A stretch of DNA of 64,000 bases from positions 1,559,121 to 1,623,120 of the forward strand of contig BFEA01000283.1 in assembly GCA_003427395.1 (NCBI GenBank), given 5' to 3'. The notes under the pieces were generated by a model. It saw only the letters and a list, made by a program, of their open reading frames with translations, ran no database searches and had not been told where the DNA came from. The stretch's first letter is position 1. Each line of letters begins with the position of its first letter. This stretch comes from Chara braunii (Eukaryota > Streptophyta > Charophyceae > Charales > Characeae). Below are positions 22,026 to 34,000 of the stretch, piece after piece. Both the position numbers and the translations under genes were made by a program.

Positions 22026-25000
22026 CTATGCCACCTCCGCCGTCTCCTTCGTCTCCCCCTCCACCCCTTCCCGGACACTGACCGCCCGACGGAGGTTGCG
22101 GCATGCGCCAGTCAATGCCACGAGATGGTGTCGTTTCGAGTGTGTAGAAAGGCGCTCGAAACTCCAACATTTGGCGTACAACTCATTTAGCTTTTGTTTT
22201 GCATACTCACCGACGTCCTGATCGCTCCTTTCGGGGTTCATAAGACTCAAATGCTCGACCAGAGCATCTCTCGCCTTTCTCTTAAATTGTCCCGCTCCCA
22301 GTTTCTTCATTCCACTCCACTTGCCATCGGCGTCCTTCTTTGCCATGACCTACTTTCCACTCTCCACAGCAGGTTGGAATATCCTCGGGTGCCAGACGAC
22401 GTTGTGTCCCCAGACATCCTCGGACGTGAACCAGTGATGCTTGCCGAAGAAGAAGAGTCTGTCATTCAGCCAGTTATTATGGTCCATAGGGAGCCTGTCA
22501 CAAGGTTCATAATCATAGTCTCTCTCTTCCTCCCCGTCATCAGACAATTGGTCGTCGACTGGTTCACGCCCAAACACACGCTTCAAACCGGCAGGGGACA
22601 TGCTATATCTCCGAGGACCGCCTTCCCCTTCATCACCAACCTGTCCAACCACCCGAGGAAATGGCATGGACTCGAAATCGAAGGTTTCCGAGTCGCTCAA
22701 CTCCTCCATGTCTTCAGCGTCGAAAGGGTCCTCCAAGTCAAACTGTGCCTTGTAGTTTTCAAGGGTGAGCGTTTCGGCCACCACGAAGTAAACGTGCTCC
22801 AGCCTTCTCAGGAAATGCGAGACTGACTCCCTGGGTGCATCGTGGTACCCATTCAGCACACCAAACACCAGGTTTCTCCGTCGACTGTATTCGAGGTCAG
22901 TCTGAGATGACGGCCTGGGTTGGAAAAGGAAGTCCCAAACCTTTGTCCTTTTGTTTCCCGACAATTTCCAATACATGTCACGTTTGGGGTCTCAATTCCG
23001 TTTGCCAGTGGTCAGGACAAAAGAGCAATCATTGCGACGGTCTTCCACGAGTGTCTTCACGAACTCGACAAGGTAGTCGATCATCCTCGTCTCGTTCTCC
23101 AACGTGACGACGTTTCGACCGTTGCGCAGGAGCTCCCACACGACAGACGCATGCGGCTTCCCAAAGAAAAAAACCGTTTGGCCAGCTTTGCAAAAGTTTT
23201 CGAGAAGACGAAGTAGATGGGACGGGTTACGCTCCCTCTGCTCGTAAGCAGGTCCAACAACACTTGTCACGCCGCCGTCCTCCCACATGCTACGAGGGAA
23301 CCTCTCCTCCTCCGCCACGTCGAAACACGCCACAGCCTGTCCTGATGGGTCCAACGAACAGGAAACTTCGAGAGGGCCGCCACCGCGTGTTTGGCCGGAC
23401 TTGGACTATGAGCACGGGAAACCTTTGTCAGGCTACTGGCCGGGTAGACTGCGACTGTGTTGACTCCGAGGTTCTCGAGGTTCTCGCCATTGAAAATCAT
23501 GTACAGGCAGTCACAGTCCTCAACCAACATATTGCCTTCCTGGACAGTGGCCTGCGTTTGTGCATGGCGCACCCACTTCCCTGTCCTGACGTGATGGACG
23601 CTAAGCCTGGCCATGCCTTTCAAGAAACTGAGCTCCCAACGAGAGGGGAAAAAGACCACAAGTGCCCAGTGCGTTGGCGACAGAGTTTGGAGAACGCCTT
23701 GCAAGCTGGCGAAAATCGTCTTCTCTCCAGTCTGTGAGGAACGTGGGATCACACAAATCGAGGACGTACAGGTTGCACACGAAATGTCGCACAATCTCAC
23801 GGATCTCAGTGATACGACTGTGAGCTTGGGAAGGCGGGCAAGCGAAAGGAATAAGGTTGGTCACCCGGTTGAGGTTGTGCCATTTGATGTGCCTCACATC
23901 CCCGCTGACCCTGATTGTGTCTCGAACTTGTTCTTCCGTCCGTTGTAAGATGAAACGGACAGACTTTTCGGAAGATTTAGGGAACATGTCATCCTCGTAC
24001 AATCTCTTCGCGTCGTCGAGGGACTCCTTCTGGTGCAGAAGAGAACGTTTGCAAGTGTTCACGTACTCGACCGTGCCCTTGAAATGCTTTCGCAGTTCGA
24101 CCCACACCTGTTTCGTGAGGCCCCGCGGGCCGGACTCCGCCAGAAGTTGTCCCTCGGTCCGGAAAAAAGTGCTCCTGTAGCGCCAAACAGCTTCGTTCTC
24201 CTCCGTTTCAAGGAACAAGATGTAGTGAAACAAACGGAGCATCACGGGGTCCACTTTCCACGCCGCGACCATGTCTTTAACTCTAGGTTTGTATTGACAT
24301 TTCGGATGCCCGCCCGCCGATGGCACGAACACTGCCCTAAGTCCGAGAATGTCGTCTAGGATCGATAGTTTTTCGGCATCGGTCATGATGGCGAGACACT
24401 GCCAACAAAACATGTCCGGCTCCTTCACGACCATGAAAAACTTGTCGTCCGCTTGCGTTCTCTTTTTTGTCGGAGGCGGCGGGACCCCGACCAGCGACCC
24501 CATCTTCGTTTCACCAGCCGCCCCTTTCGAGCCCATTTCCGGAATCGCTTGAAGACCCGGAGATTTGTTTGGCATGTATTTGCCAGACCTCAACAATGAT
24601 GTCTTCCCGTCGCCGCCCAACAACTTCCCCTCCGCCCATTTCTCGTAGAACTCCATGCCTTTGCGGAAAACGACATTACCGGCCGTCACGAGCGGCATCC
24701 ACTGCCTCAATGCATTGCCAACGGCAACGACGTACTCCTTGTCGGTGAGCGCCATATCTTTTTTTGCCAACGACCAGTGAGAGTCGTTCGGACTCTTTCC
24801 CAAAATTAGCTTTTGGAAATCGAAAAACTTTTGTTTCTCGGCCTCCTTGTTGGAAGGGTTGCCTTGAATGGCAACCGGCCTCCCTTCTTTCTCCCATGCC
24901 TCCCACATGTCCTCGAACGCCGCCTTCTGCGATCGACAACTCTAGCCAGCCACGAGTGCATCTTCCACAATTCGAACATTGGCTCATCCACCAACTCCTT

Positions 25001-26718
25001 AACAGCAGCCACGGTGTGTTGTCCGTTGACAGGGTAACAGTAGTACTTGTCCTTGTCCTCTGGCTTGAAGACATCTTTGTGTACCCTGTCAGCAATCTCC
25101 GGCCTATGCGTCACCGGGTTGTAGATGGGCGCCAGAACCAAAGGGTTTTTCGTCCAGATCTTTCCCTTTTCCTTGTGGAACCGACTAAGCATTGCCGCCT
25201 TGATGTCGTCCACATTTTCGCGATTGAGACAGCGGTGGTTGTAATATCTCTCCCAAGGCAGGATGTCGCAGACCTTCCTTGGGTCGATGAACAGTTGGAC
25301 GGGGAGCTCCTTTTCCACGATCTCACCGTCATCGTTCCGCTCGTATTCAAGCCTGAACGCTGCCGCTTCGTCGTACTGCTTACCGACAGCCTGTTCGCCA
25401 CCGCCCGCCGCCTCAGCAGTCTTCCTCCTTCGAGGTTTGTTCTGGCCATCGTCTTCTTCAGCTGCCACTTTCCTTTTGGATTTCCCCGAAGGTTCTCTCG
25501 CGGCCGGAGCGCCTGGATGAGCCGAATCTCCTCCACCCATGGCTTGTCCTTCGCGGATGGTCAAACCGTCGGGCCTCCTCGCTTTTTTACTTGTCGCCGC
25601 ACCCTCTTCCTTCGACAGCCTCTTTCCAACTCCATGTTCTTGTCCGCCACGCCCTCTTTCCCGAGGCACGTTCTCTGACATCACCTCCATCCCCGCCCAT
25701 AACCGGCTCCGATTGTTCTTTCATCCTCTTCATGCGGTGGGTTTCCTCCGCCACCTCCTCTTGCACCATCCTCCGTCGCTCGCACTTCTTCTCCGAAGAA
25801 GTCGGCTCCCCGCCAGAGCTTTCGCATACAGCGCCCATCCCTTCAGCCTCATTCCCTCCAACCTCTTGGCCCGATCTGCCGGATTCTGTTCTCGTCTCAT
25901 CTCGAAGTGAATACGTGTCGCCTTGGCAGCGGACCTTGAGGATTTTTGGAGTACCGACCCGGTGAGTCCCCGCATCTGGAGAATGCAAGTCTAACGTGTT
26001 CCCAGGAGCATCTGGGTCGACCTGTGTGTGAACGCTGCGCCCCTTCCCCTAACCCCCAACGTCGTGAATCGCATTCCCGTGCCCCACTGGCGTCTCATGA
26101 GCTTCGTGAGCCAAGCCAGACGACCCCTCATGGAGTGGCAGAAGCCGAAAAACATATTCTTGTGGAAGAACTGGATGTTGTTTCGGCACCTTCAGCGCTA
26201 GATCGAGGTATTGCACTGGCGATGGAACACGCTTGCTGCCGCCATCGTAAAGCCCTTTGAAGTGAGGGCACAGCGTCATGTTGGAGCCGTACCCCACGAA
26301 ACTCTTGATGGCCACCATCACACCCTTAACACCTCTGTAATGCATTCTGCACTCGTCATACAAGCCGTTAGTCTGCAGCTTGAGCAAACCTCTACTAATC
26401 TTGTCGGATGAGACGATGGCACCGAGAGGAATAACGTTGTCCGCTCCCTCCGCGTTTGGAACGCAAGTGGGGCGTATGAAAACAGCTGGCCCAAAAAGGT
26501 CCCCCTGAACAACGAAGTCCAAAAACCATTGTGCCTCCCTTGTGTGGATATACAGAGGAGTAGATTGTTAAAGAGGTCGTCCCTTCCCGGGGGCAGTTGG
26601 CCCAGCGCTTGTGGATGTCTTCTTTGCGGACGACATTGTACTCCCACCCGTTGACTAATACGCCCAACCTCATACCAAATCGGATGACCGGGAGCAAAGC
26701 AACGAGGTTTTCCAACAC
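22026..26718 (-). pseudogene. ParB-like plus amino-methyltransferase-like protein, copy 2 (PM2), broken
   Basis: Counterpart of PM1. N-terminal part at 26,718-26,049 (RLGVLVNGWEYNVV... and FGPAVFIRP), family not recognised; then a charged, Arg/Glu/Lys-rich region. The ParB-like domain (about 25,400-24,960) has LPVQLFIDPRKV and the motif PVNGQHTVAAVKELV (GQH codons 25,016-25,024). A middle region has paired Cys (MFCWQC). Then come YVLDLCDP in the motif-IV position, HWALVVFFP, GKWVRH, and VFFFGKPHASVVWELL followed by RNGRNVVTLEN in the motif-I position. The C-terminal tail resembles PM1 (DLEYSRRRN, VYFV). Frame changes near 24,945, 23,730 and 23,340 and stops at 22,992 and 22,350 break it. ParB domains fused ahead of beta-class DNA methyltransferases are familiar in phages and bacterial elements; here the DPPY and FxGxG residues are degenerate. 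Confidence 0.5.
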
Positions 26719-26779
26719 TACAGAAGGAAATTGCGAACTAACTCAGACTTAACGAATGAGGACGAAAAGGTAGTAAGAG

Positions 26780-27545
26780 ATGGGTGTTTGAAATTCACAC
26801 GAAGTCACAACAATTGGGTAAAGGAGAAGAAAGACAGCAGTCCTCCGGCGGAGTGAGTTCGGAGGGAAGACAACAGCTCCACGGAAAGAGTGCGAATGAA
26901 CTCGTTGTCCTAGAATCGAGGAAGAGGTGATTTATCTTCACGAAAGTGCAAACTAACTCGGAGTTCCGGGATTGACCGCACGGGTACCGACAAGCGACGA
27001 ATGAGATTGGTGTTTGAAATGCAAACGAAGTCAAGACAATTGGGTAAAGTTGAGGAAATGCAACACTCCTCTGGCACAGTGAGTTCGGAGGGAAGACAAC
27101 AACTCTTCCGAAAGATTGCGACCCGACTCGCTGCCCTCGGAACGAGTAAGCTGTGGTTTATCGACAAGTGCGAAGGGTATCGACAAGTGTGAACTAACTC
27201 ACAGTTCTGGAGACGATACAACAATTGCAACCCGCAGTACTGGAAAAGTGAAAGTCACGTTTAACAAAAGGCTGCTACAAGTGCGAACTAACTCGGAGTT
27301 ATGGAAGTGAACACCTGAAAGACGCAGGACATGGGTGTCTAGAAGTGCGAACTAACTCCCAGTTCCGTGGACGGAGGTTAACTACTCCTTCAGCGGTGCT
27401 GGTCAATAAGTGCGAACTCACTCGCAATTGTGGAAATAAAGAACTGCCTTTAATGAAATAGGTGTCTAACCTTGGGAAAACTGCGAATTAACTTGCAGTT
27501 GTCACTCCTCAAGCAGTGTAGGTCGCAAACTGCGAACTGACTCGC
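26780..27545. repeat. 227-bp tandem pair plus 22-bp motif cluster
   Basis: A block beginning ggtgtttgaaat and containing tgagttcggagggaagacaa occurs twice, about 227 bp apart (26,782 and 27,009). It is followed by spaced 22-bp motifs (27,185, 27,279, 27,343, 27,408) and weaker forms near 27,485 and 27,530, then a (TA)n tract at 27,549-27,562. No gene recognised from 26.75 to 28.0 kb. Confidence 0.7.
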
Positions 27546-28003
27546 AATATATATATATATATACCAGGTCGGCGACCTGACAAGGGACAGGTGAGCGAAA
27601 ATAGGGAATTGATTCGGTGTTCAGTGTAGAAACTAGGTGTTGATTCGGGATTCACCATGTGCTGTGACGAGTCGCGAAGGGGATCGAGCAACTTTATACA
27701 AACGTTATGATGGCTATGGCGAAAGGTAATCGAGCTGCGAAACGCGGATCGACTATGGCGGACGGAGGTGGAGGGTGGACAAAGGACATCACAACACGTC
27801 CGTTGGCGAAATAACAAAACCGGGAATTGATTCGGGGTTCAACATGCGGCAACTGCGGCGTTATATCCTGCAGGTAAAGACAAGGCATCTGGGAATCTGT
27901 TCGCACATCAGACATAGAATGGGACAACTCACGTTACAGAATCTTACCTTCGTCGTGCGCTGAACGAATGACCAACGTCGGATGGATATGGATGTGCGAT
28001 CAC

Positions 28004-28110
28004 CGAACCGGCTATGGCGAATGGAGGGATATCGAGCTAGGAAGAGCGAACCGGCTATGGCGAATGGAGGGATATCGAGCTAGGAAGAGCAAACCGGCTA
28101 TGGGGAATGG
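28004..28110. repeat. 43-bp tandem repeat, 2.5 units
   Basis: Units start at 28,004, 28,047 and 28,090 (cgaaccggctatggcgaatg ... gctaggaagag), with a final partial unit. Confidence 0.85.
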
Positions 28111-28352
28111 AAATCCAGCGACGAAGAGCGAGCTACGGAGAGCGAACCGAACACAATGCGGCAACTGCGCACGGAGCGAAGAGCGAACGGGCTATGGCGG
28201 AAGGAGGTGGGGGCTGAAGACAAAATATCAGAACGTGCATGGAAGCGATAGCGCGACTTGACCTGTGGAGCGACAACAAAAGGGATAACGCGAGGGCAAC
28301 AACGTCTTTTATACTTTCCCGCAGCAGGCCTCGCGTCGGGATCAAGGTGGGG

Positions 28353-31070
28353 CCATATCGATTCGCATATCGCACACCTGGGCCCATAAAACGCCAGGGC
28401 CTATAAACGGGTAAGAGGTACTGGAAATTATCAGCCGTCGATCAACAATTTTCAACGGCGCAGATGAACGGAGCCACTGGCATGCCAGTGGCCTCAAAAT
28501 CTCCGTCAACTCCGACGTGCAATGATGTGACAGTTCCAGAAAACAAGGGGCAGGCAAGGTCATTCTCGCAGTTGTAATCTGGACCGTCGATAGGCATAAT
28601 CCGACGCATGAGGTGAGGCATAAGAATCTACAAGGTGTGGCGATTCGTTGTGCGCCGAGGCGGTTTGTTGCGTGCCGAGGCAAGGCGACTGTTCATTTCG
28701 CGCCGAGGCGCGGCGATTCGTTGTGCACCGAGGTCAAAAACACCGGAAATCTATAAGTTCCGGTGTCGCTGCCATTCGGACATTTTGCAAAAGTCAACGG
28801 CGTTGGATATCGATGCGCTTAGCCATGCACCATCGCCATCAATGCGCTTAGCTCATCGCCATCACCGACGCTCGCCATGCACCATTTCCATCAATGCGCT
28901 TAGCTCATCGTCATCGACGCGACGCCATCGATGCCCTTCGCTCATCCCATCGCAGCGCTGGCCATCGCTATCGCTGCCATTGCACCGCTGGCCATTGTAA
29001 CGCGTTCCATCGCTGCGCCATCTTTCTCATCGTCACGCCATCTCTCTCCTTCGGCGCGCCATCTATCTCCATCGATGCGCCATCGCTAACCATCGTTGTG
29101 CCTTCTCTCTTCATCGGTGCGGCATCGTTAACCATTGTTGCGTGTCCTTCCTCCATCTCTCTCCACCGATGCGTGTCCTCTCTCCATCTCTCTCCACCGG
29201 TGCGAGATCTCTCCCGACCTTTCTTCATCTCCCGACCTTTCCCAATCTATCTCCATCGCCGCGCAATCTATGTCCTTCTCTCTCCTTCGGTGTGCCATCT
29301 TTCTCCATTGTTGTGATGTTGCTAACCATCGCTGCGCCTGCTTTCTCCATTGTTGTGTTGTCGCTGACCATCGTAGCGCTGACCATTGTAACTCGTTCCA
29401 TCACTGCGCCATCTTTCTCATCGTACGCCATCTCTCTCCATCGGCGCGGGCGCTCCATTGCTCTTCACCGCAGCGCTGGCCATCGCTAGAGCTGATTTGT
29501 TGGGCACTTTGGCGCCTTCGCGATCTCTTCGCCATCGCTGCGCGATTTCTCTTAATCGCTACTGCGGGATCTCTCTCCATCGCCGCATGATCTCCCTCCA
29601 TTGCTGAGTGATCACTCTCCATCTCACTCCATCACTGCACGATCTCTCTCGACCACCGGGCGACCTCCATCCCTGCGCCAGAGGCTCTCCATCACTCCTG
29701 CGTGATGCCGCCATCGCCCTTGTATTGTTGTTTCAGTCCGTCCTCAGTGCAACCGCCCATCACAATGGATTTGCACGAAACAAGTGACAGGTATGCTTTA
29801 CGAAGGTTTAACGCGATGGATGTCACTTTGATAATGAAACTGATGATGTGCAATAACTAATCTTGGTCATCGCTGCGCCAACTCTCTCCATCGGCGCGCC
29901 CTCGCTAACCATCGTTGTGCCTTCTCTCTCCATCGGTGCGGCATCGCTAACCATTGTTGCGCGTCCTCTCTCCATCTCTCTCCACCGGTGCGCAATCTCT
30001 CCCGACCTTTCTTCATCTCCCGACCTTTCTTCATCTCCCGACCTTTCGTCATCTATCTCCATCGCTGCGCTATCTTTCCCAATCTATCTTCATCACCGCA
30101 CCATCTATGTCCATCTCTCTCCTTCAGTGCGCCGTCTTTCTCCATTGCTGTGTTGTCGCTAACCATCGTTGCGCCTGCTATCTCCATTGTTGCACCATGT
30201 CTCTCCATCAGTGCGCAATCTCTCTCCCTCGCTGCGGCATATCTCTCAATCTGTTCGCGATCTCTTTCCCGGAATATACAACGCACGTTCATTATAGTTG
30301 TCTTTAGACTGAAAGATGCCCCGAATTCAGCTGTAATGACCGGACGTTGTATTCGGGGGAAGACTGTAACTCCATCCATCTCTCTTGGTGCGCCATCTCT
30401 CTCAATCGGTGCGCAATCTCTCTCAATCGATGCGCCATCTCTCTCCATCTATTATCATCGGTGCGTAGTCTGCCCATCGCTTCGCAGTCTTTCTCCATCT
30501 TAAGAAATAGTACGCCATCTTTCCTCATTTCTCTCTTGCGACGATCTGTGGCTCGTACTACACGCAGAACAAGCGGGAAACAACTTGCTCTTGTACCCAC
30601 AATTTCGTAATGGAAATGTTTGTTTGCAAGTGCGAATTCATTTGCTCTTGAACCAACCAGGCCCCTTAGTTTGTTATTGTATAGTCAATAGGTCAGAATT
30701 AACTCGCACTTGTACCCCCAGTTTCGTAATGGAAATGCTCGTTTGCAAGTACGAATTTATTCGCTCTTCAACCAACCATCCCTCTAAATTTGTTACTCTT
30801 TAGTCCATAAGTCGTAGTTTCGTAATGGAAATGCTCGTTTGCAAGTGCGAATTTATTCGCTCTTCAACCAACCATCCCCCTAAATTTGTTACTCTTTAGT
30901 CCATAAGTCTAAGTTTCGTAATGGAAATGCTCGTTTGCAAGTGAGAATTTATTCGCTCTTCAACCAACCATCCCCCTAAATTTGTTACTCTTTAGTCCAT
31001 AAGTCCCAGTTTTTTAATTGAAATGCTCGTTTGCAAGTGCGAATTTATTCGCTCTTCAACCAACCATCCC
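28353..31070 (+). repeat. Spacer segment Q: degenerate satellite plus 96-bp tandem repeats
   Basis: The reverse complement of 46,746-49,377. From 28.81 to 30.51 kb it is a degenerate satellite with a unit of very roughly 25-30 bp built on gcgccatctctctccatcgg; long frames there (SISLHRCAISL-type) are by-products of the repeat. From about 30.6 kb there are tandem units each with one 22-bp motif at 30,628, 30,747, 30,843, 30,939 and 31,035; the last four are spaced exactly 96 bp. Q begins at ccatatcgattcgcat (28,353), the right edge of the 13.1-kb block. Confidence 0.8.
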
Positions 31071-34000
31071 CCACAATGTGTTACTCTTTAGTCGATAAGT
31101 AAGAATTAACTCGCACTTGTACTGTCTCGAAATCGAAGCACTCGAGTAGTAAAGTCGCGTCTCTTCTCGGCGCAAAAGAATGAAGTCGTTTGCTATTTGC
31201 GAGTTAACTTGCCACAGAACCAACCACGAAGGTAATTTTTTATTGCACGGTGTCGTAATTGAAATGCTCGTTTGAAGTGCGACTTTGTTGGCACTTGAAC
31301 TAACCACGCCCCTAAATTTCTTGGTGTTTAGTGGAGAAAACCAAATTGACTCGCACTTGTACCCTCAGTTTCGAAATCGAAATGCTCGTTTCAAGTGCGA
31401 ATGTATTTGTTCTTGTTCCAAACAGGAACTTAATTTCTTACTGTACGGTGAATAAGTCCGAATCAGCTCGCATTTGTACTCTCGCCGAAAAAAGTGCGAG
31501 TTTACTTGGACATATCAGGGTCCGACAAAACGATATGGATTCAAATGTTGTTGTTCCACTGTTTTGTGATAAATATTAGAAATGCGAGTTTATTCCCTCT
31601 TGTTTATTTCCCTGACCTGCTCATACGTTGACGTGATTTTCTTGTTGTACAGTTTTTCGTGTGAATCGTCTCTTCAAATGGGTGTCCAGTCCGTCCATTG
31701 TGTCACGCCACCGCCACTGTCACGACAACACAGAGAAGACGATGTTCGAGAACGTAGTTCTTGTGACAGCAGCCCGGAAGCTCCCTCTGATCGACATTGC
31801 GGTTTGAAAAGGGCGTTCTTGATGTTGACCCCGACGAATCATTCAGGCTCGTCTACGACGTCCACTCAGCGTCGTTTTGTTCGCTTTACCGACGTTCCCG
31901 ACGGTCAGCGAGTAACTACAACGCTAATACTCGATAGTGAGGGTACTCGGGATGTCGAGACGTTTCCCGGTGGATGGATGTTCGTGGACACAGATTTCTG
32001 TGGTGTGTCCGAAAAGACTGGATCATATCTCGTGCGGACAGCGGATAGACTGTCTGAAAGCATTGAAGTTACCCAGCCCCTAGCATTTGACTACAGTCGG
32101 TCGTTGGTGGATACAGACTTCTGCGGTACGTCCGATAGAAATGGATCTGATCAGGAACAGTGTGGTGCATTTGGTAGAAACGGCTACGATAGGGAACAGG
32201 CAATGGAAAGTGTGTGGGGAAGTGCCGAGATAGGTAAGAGAATTGTATGTGAAGCCAGAAAAATTGGTTCTCCGTCGATGTCAGCCACGGGTGCAATGAA
32301 AAATTGGCAGACTGGTTTTGTAGACACAGATTTCTACAGTTCATCGGAATCCTCCCAATCTGATTTGCCGAGAACCGCTCCCACGGATATATCAAAATTC
32401 CTAGGTGCGGCGCATAGGTCCCCGACCAAAAGTCACCCTGGAACTCCCGATGCAGTCCTTCAGGTTTTGTCTCATCCCCTACCTGGAGAAAGGAGAAGAT
32501 ATAATCGGAAAATTAGGCTGGTTAGAAGGTCAGAACATTCGAAGAGGGCCAAAAGTCGATTGAATGAAACTAACATTGCGCTCGTCCCGACGCACAAATA
32601 TTGTAAGAACAAGTGCCTTCGGGTCTTGACCATTGACGATATCAAACCTGTGCGCGAAGCCTATTACGAAATGTCCCTCGAAAGGAGGATCCAGTGGTGG
32701 ATGCAAACCCTCGACAATTTCACTATCCTCGACGGCGGTCTGGAAAGAGTCCAACCAGTGCAGTGCAATCGTCGTGTGTGCATTGCCGGTTGGTGCAAAA
32801 TAATAGGGATATGTCGAAGCACATTTCGTCGTTATAGCAGGTGCAAGTCGGACGGGGTCGTCCGTGGCCGTCATGGTCGATGGGGATTGTTGAACCCGGG
32901 ACCGGAGTATGTGAGCATGCTAGCTCGTGTGACAAGGTTCGTGGAAGAACATGGAGATGCTATGCCTAACGAAATGGTTGTGAGGGGGACCTCACAGAGA
33001 CCTAAAATTAGGTTCCCTGCATATTTCACGAAGCTCCTTGTATACGAGTCCATCAAGGCGGACTTGGAAGCGGCGGTTCAGACCGTCGTTTCAGAGCAAG
33101 TCTTCTACTCCATATGGAGGAAGTACTTGTGGCATGCCGACCTTGCCAAGTCCAACTCGTTCACAAAGTGTGGCGAGTGCATCCGCCTTAAACAGGCCAG
33201 AGATAACGCCTTTCTCCTTCGTGACCGTAGGGATTTCGATGAAAAGCACAGCAAACACTAACTAGATCAGGTCGCTCACCGTGCGGATTACGCTGACTGG
33301 AAACTTCGTTCTATTTTGAACCCGGCGGAATACCTTTGTCTTATAGTGGATGGAATGGATCAGAAAAAGACAACCATTCCTCACATGGCATGTATAATTA
33401 CTCCAAGGATCATTGACACGACATGATGATGAAAACGAACCTCACCGTGGTCATTGCTCACAGCAGGAAACCGTCCATTTATGTTTACACGGATTTTCCT
33501 TCCTATGCGCACGGTTCCGATGACACCATCACGTGCGTTATGCAGACTCTATGTGAGTTGCAGGCGTCGAGACAGAAATGGTCGCGCCACCTCCGAATCC
33601 AAGTGGGCAATTGCTGGAGGGAAAACGAAAACCAATACCTTATGTGTTTGGCCTCTCGTCTGGTGAAATTCGGGATTTTCGAAGATGTCGAAGTGGGGTT
33701 CATACTCGTTGGCCACACACATACCGACATAGACGCGACTTTTAGTGTTTTCTCGAAAAAACTGAAGGATAACGATGCTTACACCCTGAAGCAGTTGTTC
33801 TTATCGAGTCGTCACACAAGATACCGCCGAAGTGCATTGAGCTTGATCACATTGCCGATTGGCGCCGGGTAGTGGATCGATACGTCGACAGAAGCATCGT
33901 CGGCGTGTCGAAACCGCATCTCTTCAAATTTTTTATGCGTGACGGCAGTCCCGTCATGGTGTACAAGAAGTACTGTACCGATGCGGAATGGATGCCGGAA

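Larger units (their letters stand above)
15249..28352. mobile_element. 13.1-kb block absent from the equivalent site at 49,377/49,378
   Basis: Left flank P (to 15,248) and right flank Q (from 28,353) are directly adjacent in the repeat unit at 46.75-50.6 kb (junction 49,377/49,378). The block contains a (GA)n tract, repeat R, the minus-strand Ulp1-like, spacer and ParB/MTase-like genes, and tandem repeats. No target-site duplication or terminal inverted repeat is visible at these exact edges, so mechanism and direction (insertion here or deletion there) are open. Confidence 0.55.

Noticed and set aside
15249-28352. Helitron as the explanation of the 13.1-kb block
   Set aside because: The left edge lacks a TC start, the right edge lacks CTRR with a hairpin, and no Rep/helicase motif was seen.
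28810-30510. Long frames on both strands rich in SISLHRCAISL or MERDGA-type repeats
   Set aside because: They arise from the degenerate satellite, are open in several frames at once, and recur inverted at 47.2-48.9 kb.
30628-31056. CRISPR-like array (regularly spaced short palindromes)
   Set aside because: The intervening sequence is also repeated, so this is a simple 96-bp tandem repeat, and the context is eukaryotic.
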